Positions 9,184-17,623 of a stretch of DNA of 64,000 bases are shown in pieces. The notes beneath the pieces are model-generated. The model had not been told where the DNA came from. It saw nothing but the letters and a program-made list of their open reading frames with translations, and did no database searches. The stretch is from the NCBI GenBank assembly GCA_943788365.1, contig CALSPZ010000001.1, forward strand, positions 434,001 to 498,000, in the 5' to 3' direction. The translations under genes and the position numbers were made by a program. Positions within the stretch are counted from its first letter, which is position 1, and every line of letters starts with the position of its first letter. Source of the DNA: CAJQGY01 sp905478015 (lineage in GTDB: Bacteria; Pseudomonadota; Gammaproteobacteria; Magnimaribacterales; D2472).

Positions 9184-9655
9184 TTTTATTAATATGAATA
9201 ATTTGAATGAATTCCTGTCTTTTTATTCTTAGTTCCCCCCCTGAGTTTTCACCTGACGGATAAAAAACTATTAAGGGTGATTGTTTGTTTGAATCATTAT
9301 TTATCTCATAAGTATTTCCATCAAAAGATTTAAAGATCTTTTCATAATTCAATAATTCTTGAAATCCTGAAGAAGGCATTTCAATGGATGAATCTATCAT
9401 TTTTAAGCCATCAATATTTATGAAATAGGCTGATTCAGAATCATTATCAGCATACCAGCCAACAATATTTCCAGTTGTGATGCTTTCCTCAGAAAGGTAA
9501 TCAAAAGTTCTTTGAAATGATTTTCCTCTAGCTTCAACAGAGTTTAAAGTTGAGAAGTTTATAAACACCATTGATGACATTATCCCTATAATGACTAGAG
9601 TTATTAGAAGCTCAATTAGTGTAAAGCCTTTTGTATTATTGAATCCAGTTTCCAA
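9149..9655 (-). CDS. gspH: Minor pseudopilin GspH
   Basis: 168-residue minor pseudopilin joining the tip complex to the GspG shaft. The leader METGFNNTKG is followed by FTLIELLITLVIIGIMSS with +5 Glu. The beta-rich C-terminal domain carries the FYPSGENSGGELRI motif, close to the F-P-G-...-G-hhh pattern of GspH domains. It overlaps gspG by 20 bp and gspI by 35 bp. Confidence 0.92.
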   Translation of the reverse strand: METGFNNTKGFTLIELLITLVIIGIMSSMVFINFSTLNSVEARGKSFQRTFDYLSEESITTGNIVGWYADNDSESAYFINIDGLKMIDSSIEMPSSGFQELLNYEKIFKSFDGNTYEINNDSNKQSPLIVFYPSGENSGGELRIKRQEFIQIIHINKNGNTKIEKADY

Positions 9656-10064
9656 AATCTGTATTTTCTCCAGTTCCGCCCTCTAAACCATCTGCTCCTA
9701 GAGTATATAAGTCAAAGTTTCTTGATTTTTGCGGAGGATAAACATAAAGGTATTCCCTGCCCCATGGATCTAGTGGAATTGAAGATATATAGCCACCATC
9801 AGGAAAAAGAAAGGGGTTCTTTAGTTCTGAATGAGGTGTTGTCAAAGCATCTAAACCTTGAGAGGTATTTGGATAAGTTAGCTCATTGAATTTGTATAAC
9901 TCAAGAGCTTTAGTAGTTTGCGCCATGTCTGCCCTAACCTTTTCAAGATTTGCTCTTTGGAATACTGGAGATACATTCACAACAACGATAGTTGCAAGAA
10001 TGCCAAGTATTACTAGAACAGCCATGAGTTCAATTAATGTGAAACCTTTGTTATATCTAACCAT
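9636..10064 (-). CDS. gspG: Major pseudopilin GspG
   Basis: 142-residue major pseudopilin forming the T2SS shaft. The motif KG|FTLIELMAVLVILGILATIVV carries +5 Glu. The C-terminal half has the conserved GspG blocks: LYKFNELTYPNTSQGLDAL, DPWGREYLYVYP and LYTLGADGLEGGTGENTDFGNW, which include the Ca2+-binding Asp/Glu loop near the C-terminus. It is the best-conserved gene of the operon and confirms T2SS rather than type IV pilus identity. It begins 2 bp after gspF. Confidence 0.97.
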   Translation of the reverse strand: MVRYNKGFTLIELMAVLVILGILATIVVVNVSPVFQRANLEKVRADMAQTTKALELYKFNELTYPNTSQGLDALTTPHSELKNPFLFPDGGYISSIPLDPWGREYLYVYPPQKSRNFDLYTLGADGLEGGTGENTDFGNWIQ

Positions 10065-10066
10065 AA

Positions 10067-11263
10067 TTAACCTAAAGATAATGTATTCATTTGCATTATG
10101 GGTAACAGTATAGCTAAGACTATCAACATTATAAAACCACCCATAAAAATAATTACTATTGGTTCCAGTAGTGAAAGAAATATTGATCTCTTGGATTCGA
10201 TCTCATTTTTTAAAAAAGCAGAAACTTTTTTAAACATCATAGGAAGCTTTCCAGACTTGTACCCACTTGCAATAAGTTGAATGAATATATCAGGGAATAT
10301 TTGACTTTTCATTAGAGTGTTAACAAAATCCTTTCCTTCGATGACCTCCTCTCTGGCTATCTTAATCTGTTCTTTAAGATAAGCATTTCTAAAAACTTCA
10401 GAGGATTCGTCTAAAGCAACATCTAGGTTCATTCCTGAGTCTAATAATAAAGACATAGTGCTTGCAAAGCGTTCTGTCTCAGTAAGCAATATAAAATTTC
10501 CAATAAGTGGAATATTAAGAATAATTTTGTGCGCATTCAAAAGATTTGTCTTTAAAGAGCAATATCTTTTATATGCAAAATAACCAAGGGTAGAAATACC
10601 AGCAATAGAAATTAATATTAAAAATATATTATTTGATAGAAATAATAGGATTTGAGTTAAAACGGGAAGCTCTGTGCCTGATTTTACAAATTGGCCTACA
10701 ACTTGAGGTAAAACAAATGCAAGCAAAGCTACTATAACCAATATAGAAAAACTTATAAGTATCATTGGATAAGTTAAAGCTGAAAAAACTTTTTGTTTAA
10801 TTTCCTCAGACTGCTCTAAATAATCAGCTAAATTATCAAAAATAGTATCAAGATTTCCAGATGAGTCTCCAGCAGTTACCAAGGATGTATAAGTTTTATT
10901 GAAAATACTTGGGTATGACTTCATAGAATTACCCAGGCGCTTACCTTGTATTATGTCTTCTCTAATATTGTACAAAATATTTGATAAATTTTTATCATTA
11001 ACTTGATCTGCGGTTATTTTTAAGGAGTCATCTATAGAGGTGCTGGCATCTAAAAGTGTAGATAACTGCCTAGTCATAATTACTATGTCTTTATTTTTTA
11101 CTTTTATCTTGTTGTTTATTTTTGCATTTGAGTGTGAAACTTTTAAAGGGGTCAAGTTAAGATCTTTGATTAACTTTCTTGCTTCTCTTTCTGAATTAGC
11201 GCTAATGTAACCTTTCTTTTTTAAACCATTGTTATCAAAAGCTGTATAACTATATGCTGCCAT
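10067..11263 (-). CDS. gspF: Type II secretion inner-membrane platform protein GspF
   Basis: 398-residue polytopic inner-membrane protein of the T2SS. It has two related cytoplasmic GspF domains (about residues 65-185 and 265-390) and three membrane helices, with VFSALTYPMILISFSILV near residues 160-175 and the final hydrophobic helix at the C-terminus. The N-terminus (AYSYTAFDNNGLKKKGYI) is the family's typical opening. It overlaps gspE by 14 bp. Confidence 0.95.
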   Translation of the reverse strand: MAAYSYTAFDNNGLKKKGYISANSEREARKLIKDLNLTPLKVSHSNAKINNKIKVKNKDIVIMTRQLSTLLDASTSIDDSLKITADQVNDKNLSNILYNIREDIIQGKRLGNSMKSYPSIFNKTYTSLVTAGDSSGNLDTIFDNLADYLEQSEEIKQKVFSALTYPMILISFSILVIVALLAFVLPQVVGQFVKSGTELPVLTQILLFLSNNIFLILISIAGISTLGYFAYKRYCSLKTNLLNAHKIILNIPLIGNFILLTETERFASTMSLLLDSGMNLDVALDESSEVFRNAYLKEQIKIAREEVIEGKDFVNTLMKSQIFPDIFIQLIASGYKSGKLPMMFKKVSAFLKNEIESKRSIFLSLLEPIVIIFMGGFIMLIVLAILLPIMQMNTLSLG

Positions 11264-12755
11264 CTTCTTTCATATTATTAACTCTAAGAATTTCATCACA
11301 AGAAGTTATTCCATTGGTAATTAAGTTTTTAGATGCTTGGTCTATAGATTCATTGTCTTTAAATGCGTAATCTGCGATCTCAGATTCAGAGGTATTATTA
11401 TGAATCATTTCTTTTATTGATCTATCTACAGTGATACATTCTGCTATAGCAATTCTTCCTTTATACCCTGAATCAAGGCATTCATCACAACCTGAGGCTT
11501 TAAAGCAATTGGAGGAACTTTCTAAATCGAGCTTTAAAAGCGTCTCCCTATCCGGGGTATCTGGTAATTTACAGTTTTCACACAACCTTCTTACAAGTCT
11601 CTGTGCAATAATTGTTTTAAGACTAGAGGCAAGTAAATATGATTCAATACCCATATCTCTTAACCTAGCAATAGCAGCAACTGCGCTATTTGTATGCACG
11701 GTAGATAAGACGAGGTGCCCTGTTAAACTAGACTGAATTCCGATCTGCGCTGTTTCAATATCCCTCATTTCACCAACCATGACAACATCCGGATCTTGTC
11801 TTAATATTGCCCTCAACCCTTTAGCGAATGTATATCCCGTTTTAGGATTAACTTGTGTTTGACCTATTCCTTTTAGGGTATATTCAATAGGGTCTTCTAC
11901 AGTGAGAATGTTTTGAGAAGAATCGCTTAAATATCGAAGTCCTGCATACAGGGTTGTTGTCTTTCCTGAGCCAGTAGGTCCAGTAAAAAGTATAATTCCC
12001 TCAGGATTCTTAAGTGATCTTTTGTAATTTTCTAAAATGGTACTTGGTAAGCCCAAGTCATCAATATTAATTTGAGCTGATTGCTTGTCAAGTATCCTAA
12101 GAACCATTCTTTCTCCATGCGAAGACGGCAAGGAAGATACCCTAACATCAACGCTTTTATCCCCTAAAGATAAAGACACCCTTCCGTCTTGAGGCAATCT
12201 CCTTTCTGAGATATCCAAGCCTGACATTATTTTTAGCCTAGAGATTAAAACAGAGGATATTTTGCTGTCTTGGGTAAGAACTTCTTTTAATATTCCATCA
12301 ACTCTATACCTTATAACAATCTGATCTTCATAAGGCTCAAAGTGAATGTCAGATGCTCTTAGTTTAATGGCTTTACTAATAATTCCATTTATCAATTTAA
12401 TAATAGGCGCATCATTATTTCCACTTAGAAGATCTTCGGTAGCAGATATACTGCCTGCAAAAGATTCTAAATCAAATGAATCAGATAACTCTTCAGATAT
12501 GTCACTAGATACATTATCAGAAGAAAAAATATTAGTTATGTAATCGTTAAATTCAGCAGAAGAGCATTTTTTTATTGAAAATGAGGTTCTAAGATATCTT
12601 TGTAGTTCATGATACATCTCTTTTGAGACGTTATTCGGTGTCATGACCTCAACAGGGTCATTGCTTGTAATAATTAATTGATTATCCTTTATATAATCAT
12701 AGGGTAGAACAAAAGAAAGGTTGTCTGAATCTTTAAGAGAATCAATCATCTTCAA
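11250..12755 (-). CDS. gspE: Type II secretion ATPase GspE
   Basis: 501-residue cytoplasmic ATPase that powers pseudopilus assembly. It shows the Walker A GPTGSGKT at residues 259-266, the Asp boxes (DIHFEPYEDQIVIRYRVDG near 136-154; VEDPIEYTLKG), Walker B (LRQDPDVVMVGEMRD) and a His box (STVHTNSA). A zinc-binding C-x2-C...C-x2-C region (CENC and CDEC) is kept, as in classical GspE. The N-terminal GspL-binding region is present. It overlaps gspD by 4 bp (ATGA). Confidence 0.97.
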   Translation of the reverse strand: MKMIDSLKDSDNLSFVLPYDYIKDNQLIITSNDPVEVMTPNNVSKEMYHELQRYLRTSFSIKKCSSAEFNDYITNIFSSDNVSSDISEELSDSFDLESFAGSISATEDLLSGNNDAPIIKLINGIISKAIKLRASDIHFEPYEDQIVIRYRVDGILKEVLTQDSKISSVLISRLKIMSGLDISERRLPQDGRVSLSLGDKSVDVRVSSLPSSHGERMVLRILDKQSAQINIDDLGLPSTILENYKRSLKNPEGIILFTGPTGSGKTTTLYAGLRYLSDSSQNILTVEDPIEYTLKGIGQTQVNPKTGYTFAKGLRAILRQDPDVVMVGEMRDIETAQIGIQSSLTGHLVLSTVHTNSAVAAIARLRDMGIESYLLASSLKTIIAQRLVRRLCENCKLPDTPDRETLLKLDLESSSNCFKASGCDECLDSGYKGRIAIAECITVDRSIKEMIHNNTSESEIADYAFKDNESIDQASKNLITNGITSCDEILRVNNMKEDGSI

Positions 12756-14608
12756 TCAGTTGGTTTTGCTAAATCATCTAGTGTTTTCTGTTCTTTAGAA
12801 AGAATTTGTTGTGCCTTTATATAATTATATTTTTCACTAGAAATATCATATGCTGAATTAGAATCAGTCATTATTCTTGGTTTTATAAAAATCATTAAAT
12901 TTTTCTTAACAGTGTTTTTTGATTTTGATTGGAATAGTTTTCCAAATATAGGTATAGATCCAAGTAATGGGACCTTGGATATGGTTTCCTGAGTATCATC
13001 ATCTATAAGGCCACCTAAAACTATAATTTGCCCATCATCAACAAGAGCTGTTGTTTCAATAGCTCGCTTGTTAGTTATAAGATCTACACCACTAGATACA
13101 ACTCCAGCCACTCCTGAAACTTCAATCTTAATTGCTAATAAAACCGAGCTTCCTTCATTGATTTGTGGAGTTACATCAAGCTTTATTCCAACCTCTTGTC
13201 TAGAAGTAGTCCTAAATGGATTTGCGTTATTTGAACCTAAGCTTTCCCCAGTTGTAATTGGAATTTCCTGACCTATGATTGAGCTTGCAGTCTCATTATC
13301 CATTGCTAATATTGAAGGTGTGGAGAGAATATTGGAATTCGTATCACGTGAAATTGCATTTATTATGGCTGCAAAACTATCTTCTCCTGTTATATCTCCA
13401 AAACCTGCAACAATGCCTTGTGTATTAAGAAGTGATGATAAAGAGCTAGCTGCAAGAGTTGTATCTGTGTCATTTGCAGCAGAGCCTACAATAGAGAGTA
13501 GGTCAGGTCCAGAATCATTAAATCTAGTTATACCAATTGGTATTTCGCCGTTATTAGACCCTCCAGAAAATACAGTCTCAACACCCAAATCATTTGCAGC
13601 ATTTTCAGATAATTCAACAACAATAGCTTCAACAAGAACTTGCGCTCTTCTTATATCAAGCTTAGCTATAAGATTCTTTAGTGTTGTTATGTTTGATTCA
13701 TCTGATGATATTACAATTGAATTAGTTTTTTCATGATTCGTTATAACGGTTGACTTGCCATCAGAATTTGACATAAATCTACTAGACACTGAATTAAGAA
13801 TAGAGGCTATTTCGCTTGATTTTGCATATTTTAAATAAACGACATCAATAGTTTCGTCACTATTAATAATGTCTTCATCTAGTGATGCTAGAGTTTTTTT
13901 AATATTATCTGTAACGAAGTCATTTGCTGAAATTATAATTGAGTTAGAAGGTGCAAAAGGAACAGCAATAAATTTATTTATAGTTGGGTTATTTTGTGAT
14001 TTAAGTTTTTCTAATATTCTTACGGCCTCTATTGATGGTAAGTTTTTTAATTTAACAATTGATATTTTTGCGGAATTATTTATATCTAAATCATTTAATA
14101 AATTTTTAATTCTTTTAATATTACTCGCCCTATCAACAATCAATATCGAATTAATGGATGCAATACTAGATAGGTGAGATTGTCTGCCAGTGATTGGTTT
14201 TATCATTGGAAGCACTTCAGCTGAAGATCTATTTGCAAGAGGTATGACCTCAGTTAAGAAGTTTGCACGACCGCCACTATCAGCGCTTATGTCTCTTGTT
14301 GCTTCGTTTTCTGGAACGACCCTAACAAAACCATCATCAGAAATAGCACTAAAACCATTAACTTGCATAGTTCTTAAATAAACATTCCAAACCTGATCTC
14401 TATTAAGCTCTGCATTTGAATAAATAGTTATCTTGCCTTTGACTCTTGGATCTAAGATGACAGTTTTTTTTGAAAATTGAGCAATATCCTGAGTTACCTT
14501 TTTTATATCTACTTCTTCGTAGTTAAGAATAAAAGTATCTTCGGACAGAGCATGTTGAGCACTTAACAAAAAGATTAAAGAGAATAGATTATTTAATAAA
14601 AACTTCAT
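12752..14608 (-). CDS. gspD: Type II secretion secretin GspD
   Basis: 618-residue outer-membrane secretin channel. It has a signal peptide ending LSAQHALSED, then N0 (about 25-100; VILDPRVKGKITIYS), repeated N1-N3 domains, and the C-terminal secretin domain containing LAMDNETASSIIGQEIPI, VGIKLDVTPQINEG and VPLLGSIPIFGKLFQSK. Length is near the usual 650. The C-terminal extension after the secretin domain is short, so any pilotin-binding S-domain is reduced; no gspS is nearby. It begins 2 bp after gspC. Confidence 0.97.
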   Translation of the reverse strand: MKFLLNNLFSLIFLLSAQHALSEDTFILNYEEVDIKKVTQDIAQFSKKTVILDPRVKGKITIYSNAELNRDQVWNVYLRTMQVNGFSAISDDGFVRVVPENEATRDISADSGGRANFLTEVIPLANRSSAEVLPMIKPITGRQSHLSSIASINSILIVDRASNIKRIKNLLNDLDINNSAKISIVKLKNLPSIEAVRILEKLKSQNNPTINKFIAVPFAPSNSIIISANDFVTDNIKKTLASLDEDIINSDETIDVVYLKYAKSSEIASILNSVSSRFMSNSDGKSTVITNHEKTNSIVISSDESNITTLKNLIAKLDIRRAQVLVEAIVVELSENAANDLGVETVFSGGSNNGEIPIGITRFNDSGPDLLSIVGSAANDTDTTLAASSLSSLLNTQGIVAGFGDITGEDSFAAIINAISRDTNSNILSTPSILAMDNETASSIIGQEIPITTGESLGSNNANPFRTTSRQEVGIKLDVTPQINEGSSVLLAIKIEVSGVAGVVSSGVDLITNKRAIETTALVDDGQIIVLGGLIDDDTQETISKVPLLGSIPIFGKLFQSKSKNTVKKNLMIFIKPRIMTDSNSAYDISSEKYNYIKAQQILSKEQKTLDDLAKPTD

Positions 14609-14610
14609 AT

Positions 14611-15015
14611 TTATTTACCAACCAAATTTTTAATTTTATATAAATTATCGTTAGCCTGGAAGACAATCTCATCTCTTGTAACGCTAATTAATGTATATTT
14701 TTTATCAAGCATAGAGCCTAGTGTAATTACTTGTTCTTTATTTCCCTTTTTTACAATAACTGAAGATTCATTCTCACCAGCTATAAAACCAATAATTTTA
14801 TATTCAAATGAAGTTTCAACTTTCTTAATCTCTTGATTCTCTTTTATATCAGTATTATTGCTTAGATTTATATCTAATTTAGGAACCTCTATTAAATCTA
14901 TATTTAAAAAGACTGGTTTAGATACGTAAGTATTAATAAGAATTGCCGCAATAGCAATTGAAACAACCGATAGGATGCTTAGCGAAGTAAACTTTATTTT
15001 GCTTATATTAATCAT
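14611..15015 (-). CDS. gspC: Short GspC, lacking the C-terminal PDZ domain
   Basis: 134-residue inner-membrane protein linking the platform to the secretin. It has one membrane helix (about residues 10-30) and a periplasmic homology-region domain (YKIIGFIAGENESSVIV...ITLGSMLDKKYTLISV). Typical GspC has about 270-300 residues and ends in a PDZ or coiled-coil domain; here the frame stops after the HR domain, immediately before gspD. This is the usual first gene of the operon, and position supports the call. The gap to phoR is 78 bp, with no convincing terminator, so read-through from phoBR is possible. Confidence 0.82.
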   Translation of the reverse strand: MINISKIKFTSLSILSVVSIAIAAILINTYVSKPVFLNIDLIEVPKLDINLSNNTDIKENQEIKKVETSFEYKIIGFIAGENESSVIVKKGNKEQVITLGSMLDKKYTLISVTRDEIVFQANDNLYKIKNLVGK

Positions 15016-15093
15016 AAAAAACGAATATCTAGTGTAGCTTATTTTCTATGGAAAATTGAAAACTTATTAAAGGTTTGTGATCAAAGATTTTGT

Positions 15094-16854
15094 TTATTTT
15101 GCTTTTGGTATAGTGAACCAGAAATTACAGCCACCAGAATCAGAGTTCCTAACACCGACATCGCCATTTAAACTATGAGCAAGATTCTTCACTATAGCAA
15201 GACCAAGACCACTTCCAGTCTTGTCAGATGCTCTAGCTTGAGCTGTTCTATAAAACCTTCCAAAAATTCTTTTCTTATCAGTATCATCAATACCTTTACC
15301 GCTATCAATTACATTAACTTCTAAATGCTTATCACCATTTATTACATTAACTTTAACACTTGATTTTTGAGGGCTATACTTAATAGCATTATCTAGTAAA
15401 TTTATAAGGATACGTTCAATTGCATTGGTATCCACCCATACAAACATGTCTTCATACTCTTCAAATATAAGTGATATTTCTTTCTTGGATGCTAGGCCTT
15501 TAATCGAATCAAGCGCTCCTAGAATAGATCTATTAATATTAACAGGCTCAAAATTAAGCTTCACTTCTCCATACTCAATTCTTGATAAATCAATTAAATC
15601 TGAAACCATTTCGGTAAGCCTTTCAGCATTATGAAGTATAGCTTTTGAGAAAACCTCAGCATCTTCTTTATTATCCAATGCACCACTTAATAATGTTTCC
15701 GAGTTTGCTCTTATGACACTGACTGGGGTTCTTAACTCATGGGAAACATTGGACACAAAATCTCTTCTCATTGAATCTAATTTTCTAAGCTGAGTGATGT
15801 CATGAACAACTAAAATATATTGATTTGCAGAGTTTGATTGGTTTATTGATCCTAAAACCCACCTTGTTGACCCATTGCCCATATCTATTTCAAACTCTTT
15901 GTTAGCTTTCTTTTTCTTACTGGCAATTTCATATAAATTAGTGATTGGTTTAATAGCAAGGCTTTCAATTGTTAAATTATTAATATCATCTTTAAGATTT
16001 AAAATTTGCAGAGCCTTATCATTGTTGTAAGTAATATGTGACAAATGGTTGAAAACAATAACGCCCTCGCCCAAATCATCAAGCACTGATCCAAATTGAT
16101 TTCTCTGCTTAGCAATCAATTTAACCTGCGATTTAAGAACTTCAGATATCTGAGAAATACTTCTGGCAACATTATCAAACTCACCAGTTTTTTCATTTTG
16201 ACTAGCTTCGATATCATTATTTTTTAATGGATTGACTGAAAGAGATGATATGGCGTCTTCAAGCTCAGATAGGCTTCTGTAGGTATAGTTAAAAATTAGA
16301 GCGCTTGCAATAAAAGAAACAACAAAAGCAACTGCTCCAATTAAAAAAATTGAAATATTTAAGCTTGATATCACTCTGTCGAGATAGGTATAAGGAACAG
16401 CTATTCTTATAATATTTGGATTTAATACATCTTGATCTGTAACAGCAAAATATAAAAGCTGTTGATCTAATGTTGAACTATATCTTGATGACCAGCCTTT
16501 ACCATTTATAAGGGCCTCTTGAATTTCTTTGCGATTAATATGGTTATCTAGGATGCTGATCTGTTCCTTGGTAAGACTTGAATCACCTACAACAGTTCCA
16601 TTATTTAAGATAAGTGTAACTCTAGAATCTGAAGCTTCTCCAAGTCTATTTGCAATAGCATTTGCCTCAGATTTATCCAGCTTGCTAATTTCATTTACGC
16701 TTTCTAAAAGAAGATATGCCTGTTTTTCGAGCTGAAAAATAGTTTGCTCTTCAAAAGTAGATGTTATGTCTCTCTCTGCTATAACATAAGCAATTCTTAT
16801 GCTTACGGCTAAAGAAAAGAATACCAATAAAAAGACTCGAGCTCTAATACCCAT
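15094..16854 (-). CDS. phoR: PhoR-type phosphate-sensing histidine kinase
   Basis: 586-residue membrane histidine kinase paired with PhoB. TM1 is at about 5-25, a periplasmic sensor domain at 26-167, TM2 at 168-190, a HAMP-like linker to about 245, PAS at 250-350, HisKA with phospho-acceptor His372 (SNVSHELRTP) and a C-terminal HATPase with the N box (ILINLLDNAIKYS) and G boxes (DSGKGI, GSGLGLAI). The large periplasmic domain differs from E. coli PhoR (431 residues, no such domain) and is closer in layout to Bacillus PhoR/PnpS kinases. It starts 5 bp after phoB. Confidence 0.87.
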   Translation of the reverse strand: MGIRARVFLLVFFSLAVSIRIAYVIAERDITSTFEEQTIFQLEKQAYLLLESVNEISKLDKSEANAIANRLGEASDSRVTLILNNGTVVGDSSLTKEQISILDNHINRKEIQEALINGKGWSSRYSSTLDQQLLYFAVTDQDVLNPNIIRIAVPYTYLDRVISSLNISIFLIGAVAFVVSFIASALIFNYTYRSLSELEDAISSLSVNPLKNNDIEASQNEKTGEFDNVARSISQISEVLKSQVKLIAKQRNQFGSVLDDLGEGVIVFNHLSHITYNNDKALQILNLKDDINNLTIESLAIKPITNLYEIASKKKKANKEFEIDMGNGSTRWVLGSINQSNSANQYILVVHDITQLRKLDSMRRDFVSNVSHELRTPVSVIRANSETLLSGALDNKEDAEVFSKAILHNAERLTEMVSDLIDLSRIEYGEVKLNFEPVNINRSILGALDSIKGLASKKEISLIFEEYEDMFVWVDTNAIERILINLLDNAIKYSPQKSSVKVNVINGDKHLEVNVIDSGKGIDDTDKKRIFGRFYRTAQARASDKTGSGLGLAIVKNLAHSLNGDVGVRNSDSGGCNFWFTIPKAK

Positions 16855-16859
16855 TTTTA

Positions 16860-17552
16860 TTAATCAGGTGTTCTGGTGAATTTGTATCCCACGCCTCGTA
16901 TTGTTTGGACATATTTGCCAATAACTCCAAGCTTTTCTCTAAGACGTTTAATATGAGTATCAACTGTTCTGGTTGTTATGTCTGCGCTATATCCCCAAAC
17001 GTCTGAAAGAAGCTGATCGCGCGTTTGCACTCTACCCCTTCTATCAACCAGTTGTTTTAAAAGTCTAAACTCAAGAGCTGTTAGAACAACTTCATTATCG
17101 TTAACAAAAACCTCATGAGATTCTGTATCAATCTTTAAAGCTCCAAATTCTCTTTCTACTTCTAAGATTTCAGGTTTTTTTGTACCTCTTTTTAAAATAG
17201 CTTTTACTCGAAGTATTAGCTCTCGCACACTAAAAGGCTTGGTAACATAATCGTCAGCACCAAGCTCAAATCCAACAACTTTATCTACCTCATCATCTTT
17301 AGCAGTTAAGATAATGATTGGAATTGAATTTGATTCTTTTTCTGATTTTAATTTCCTGCAAAGATCTAAACCAGAACCGTCAGGAAGCATTAGATCAAGA
17401 AGGATAATTGATATTTCTGTCTCTTTAAGGATTTTTTCAGCCTCTGAGATAGTGCCTACTGAGTCTGTTAAATAATTTTCACGATGAAGGTTATATTCAA
17501 GGGTTGCTCGTATATCGGGCTCGTCTTCAACGATCAATATTCTTTCTTTCAT
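16860..17552 (-). CDS. phoB: PhoB-type response regulator
   Basis: 230-residue OmpR/PhoB-family response regulator. The receiver domain spans about 1-118, with phospho-acceptor Asp53 (IILLDLMLPDGSG), acidic pocket EDE at 9-11 and KPF switch Lys. The winged-helix DNA-binding domain spans about 130-228 (ALEFRLLKQLVDRRGRVQTR, then TVDTHIKRLREKLG). Pairing with a PAS-containing PhoR-like kinase and nearby phosphate genes supports phosphate-starvation control. The Pho-box-like repeats at 1873, 5631 and 25893 are candidate targets. I saw no such box directly upstream of phoB itself. Confidence 0.9.
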   Translation of the reverse strand: MKERILIVEDEPDIRATLEYNLHRENYLTDSVGTISEAEKILKETEISIILLDLMLPDGSGLDLCRKLKSEKESNSIPIIILTAKDDEVDKVVGFELGADDYVTKPFSVRELILRVKAILKRGTKKPEILEVEREFGALKIDTESHEVFVNDNEVVLTALEFRLLKQLVDRRGRVQTRDQLLSDVWGYSADITTRTVDTHIKRLREKLGVIGKYVQTIRGVGYKFTRTPD

Positions 17553-17623
17553 AGGTAATGATAAAAATTCATTAAGCTCTTTATACTATTTTTGGATACA
17601 AATATCACTAAAAAAATATTTAA

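Noticed and set aside
13275..13736. Plus-strand 153-codon frame opposite gspD
   Set aside because: Antisense to a conserved secretin domain; Ser/Pro-rich composition is typical of shadow frames.
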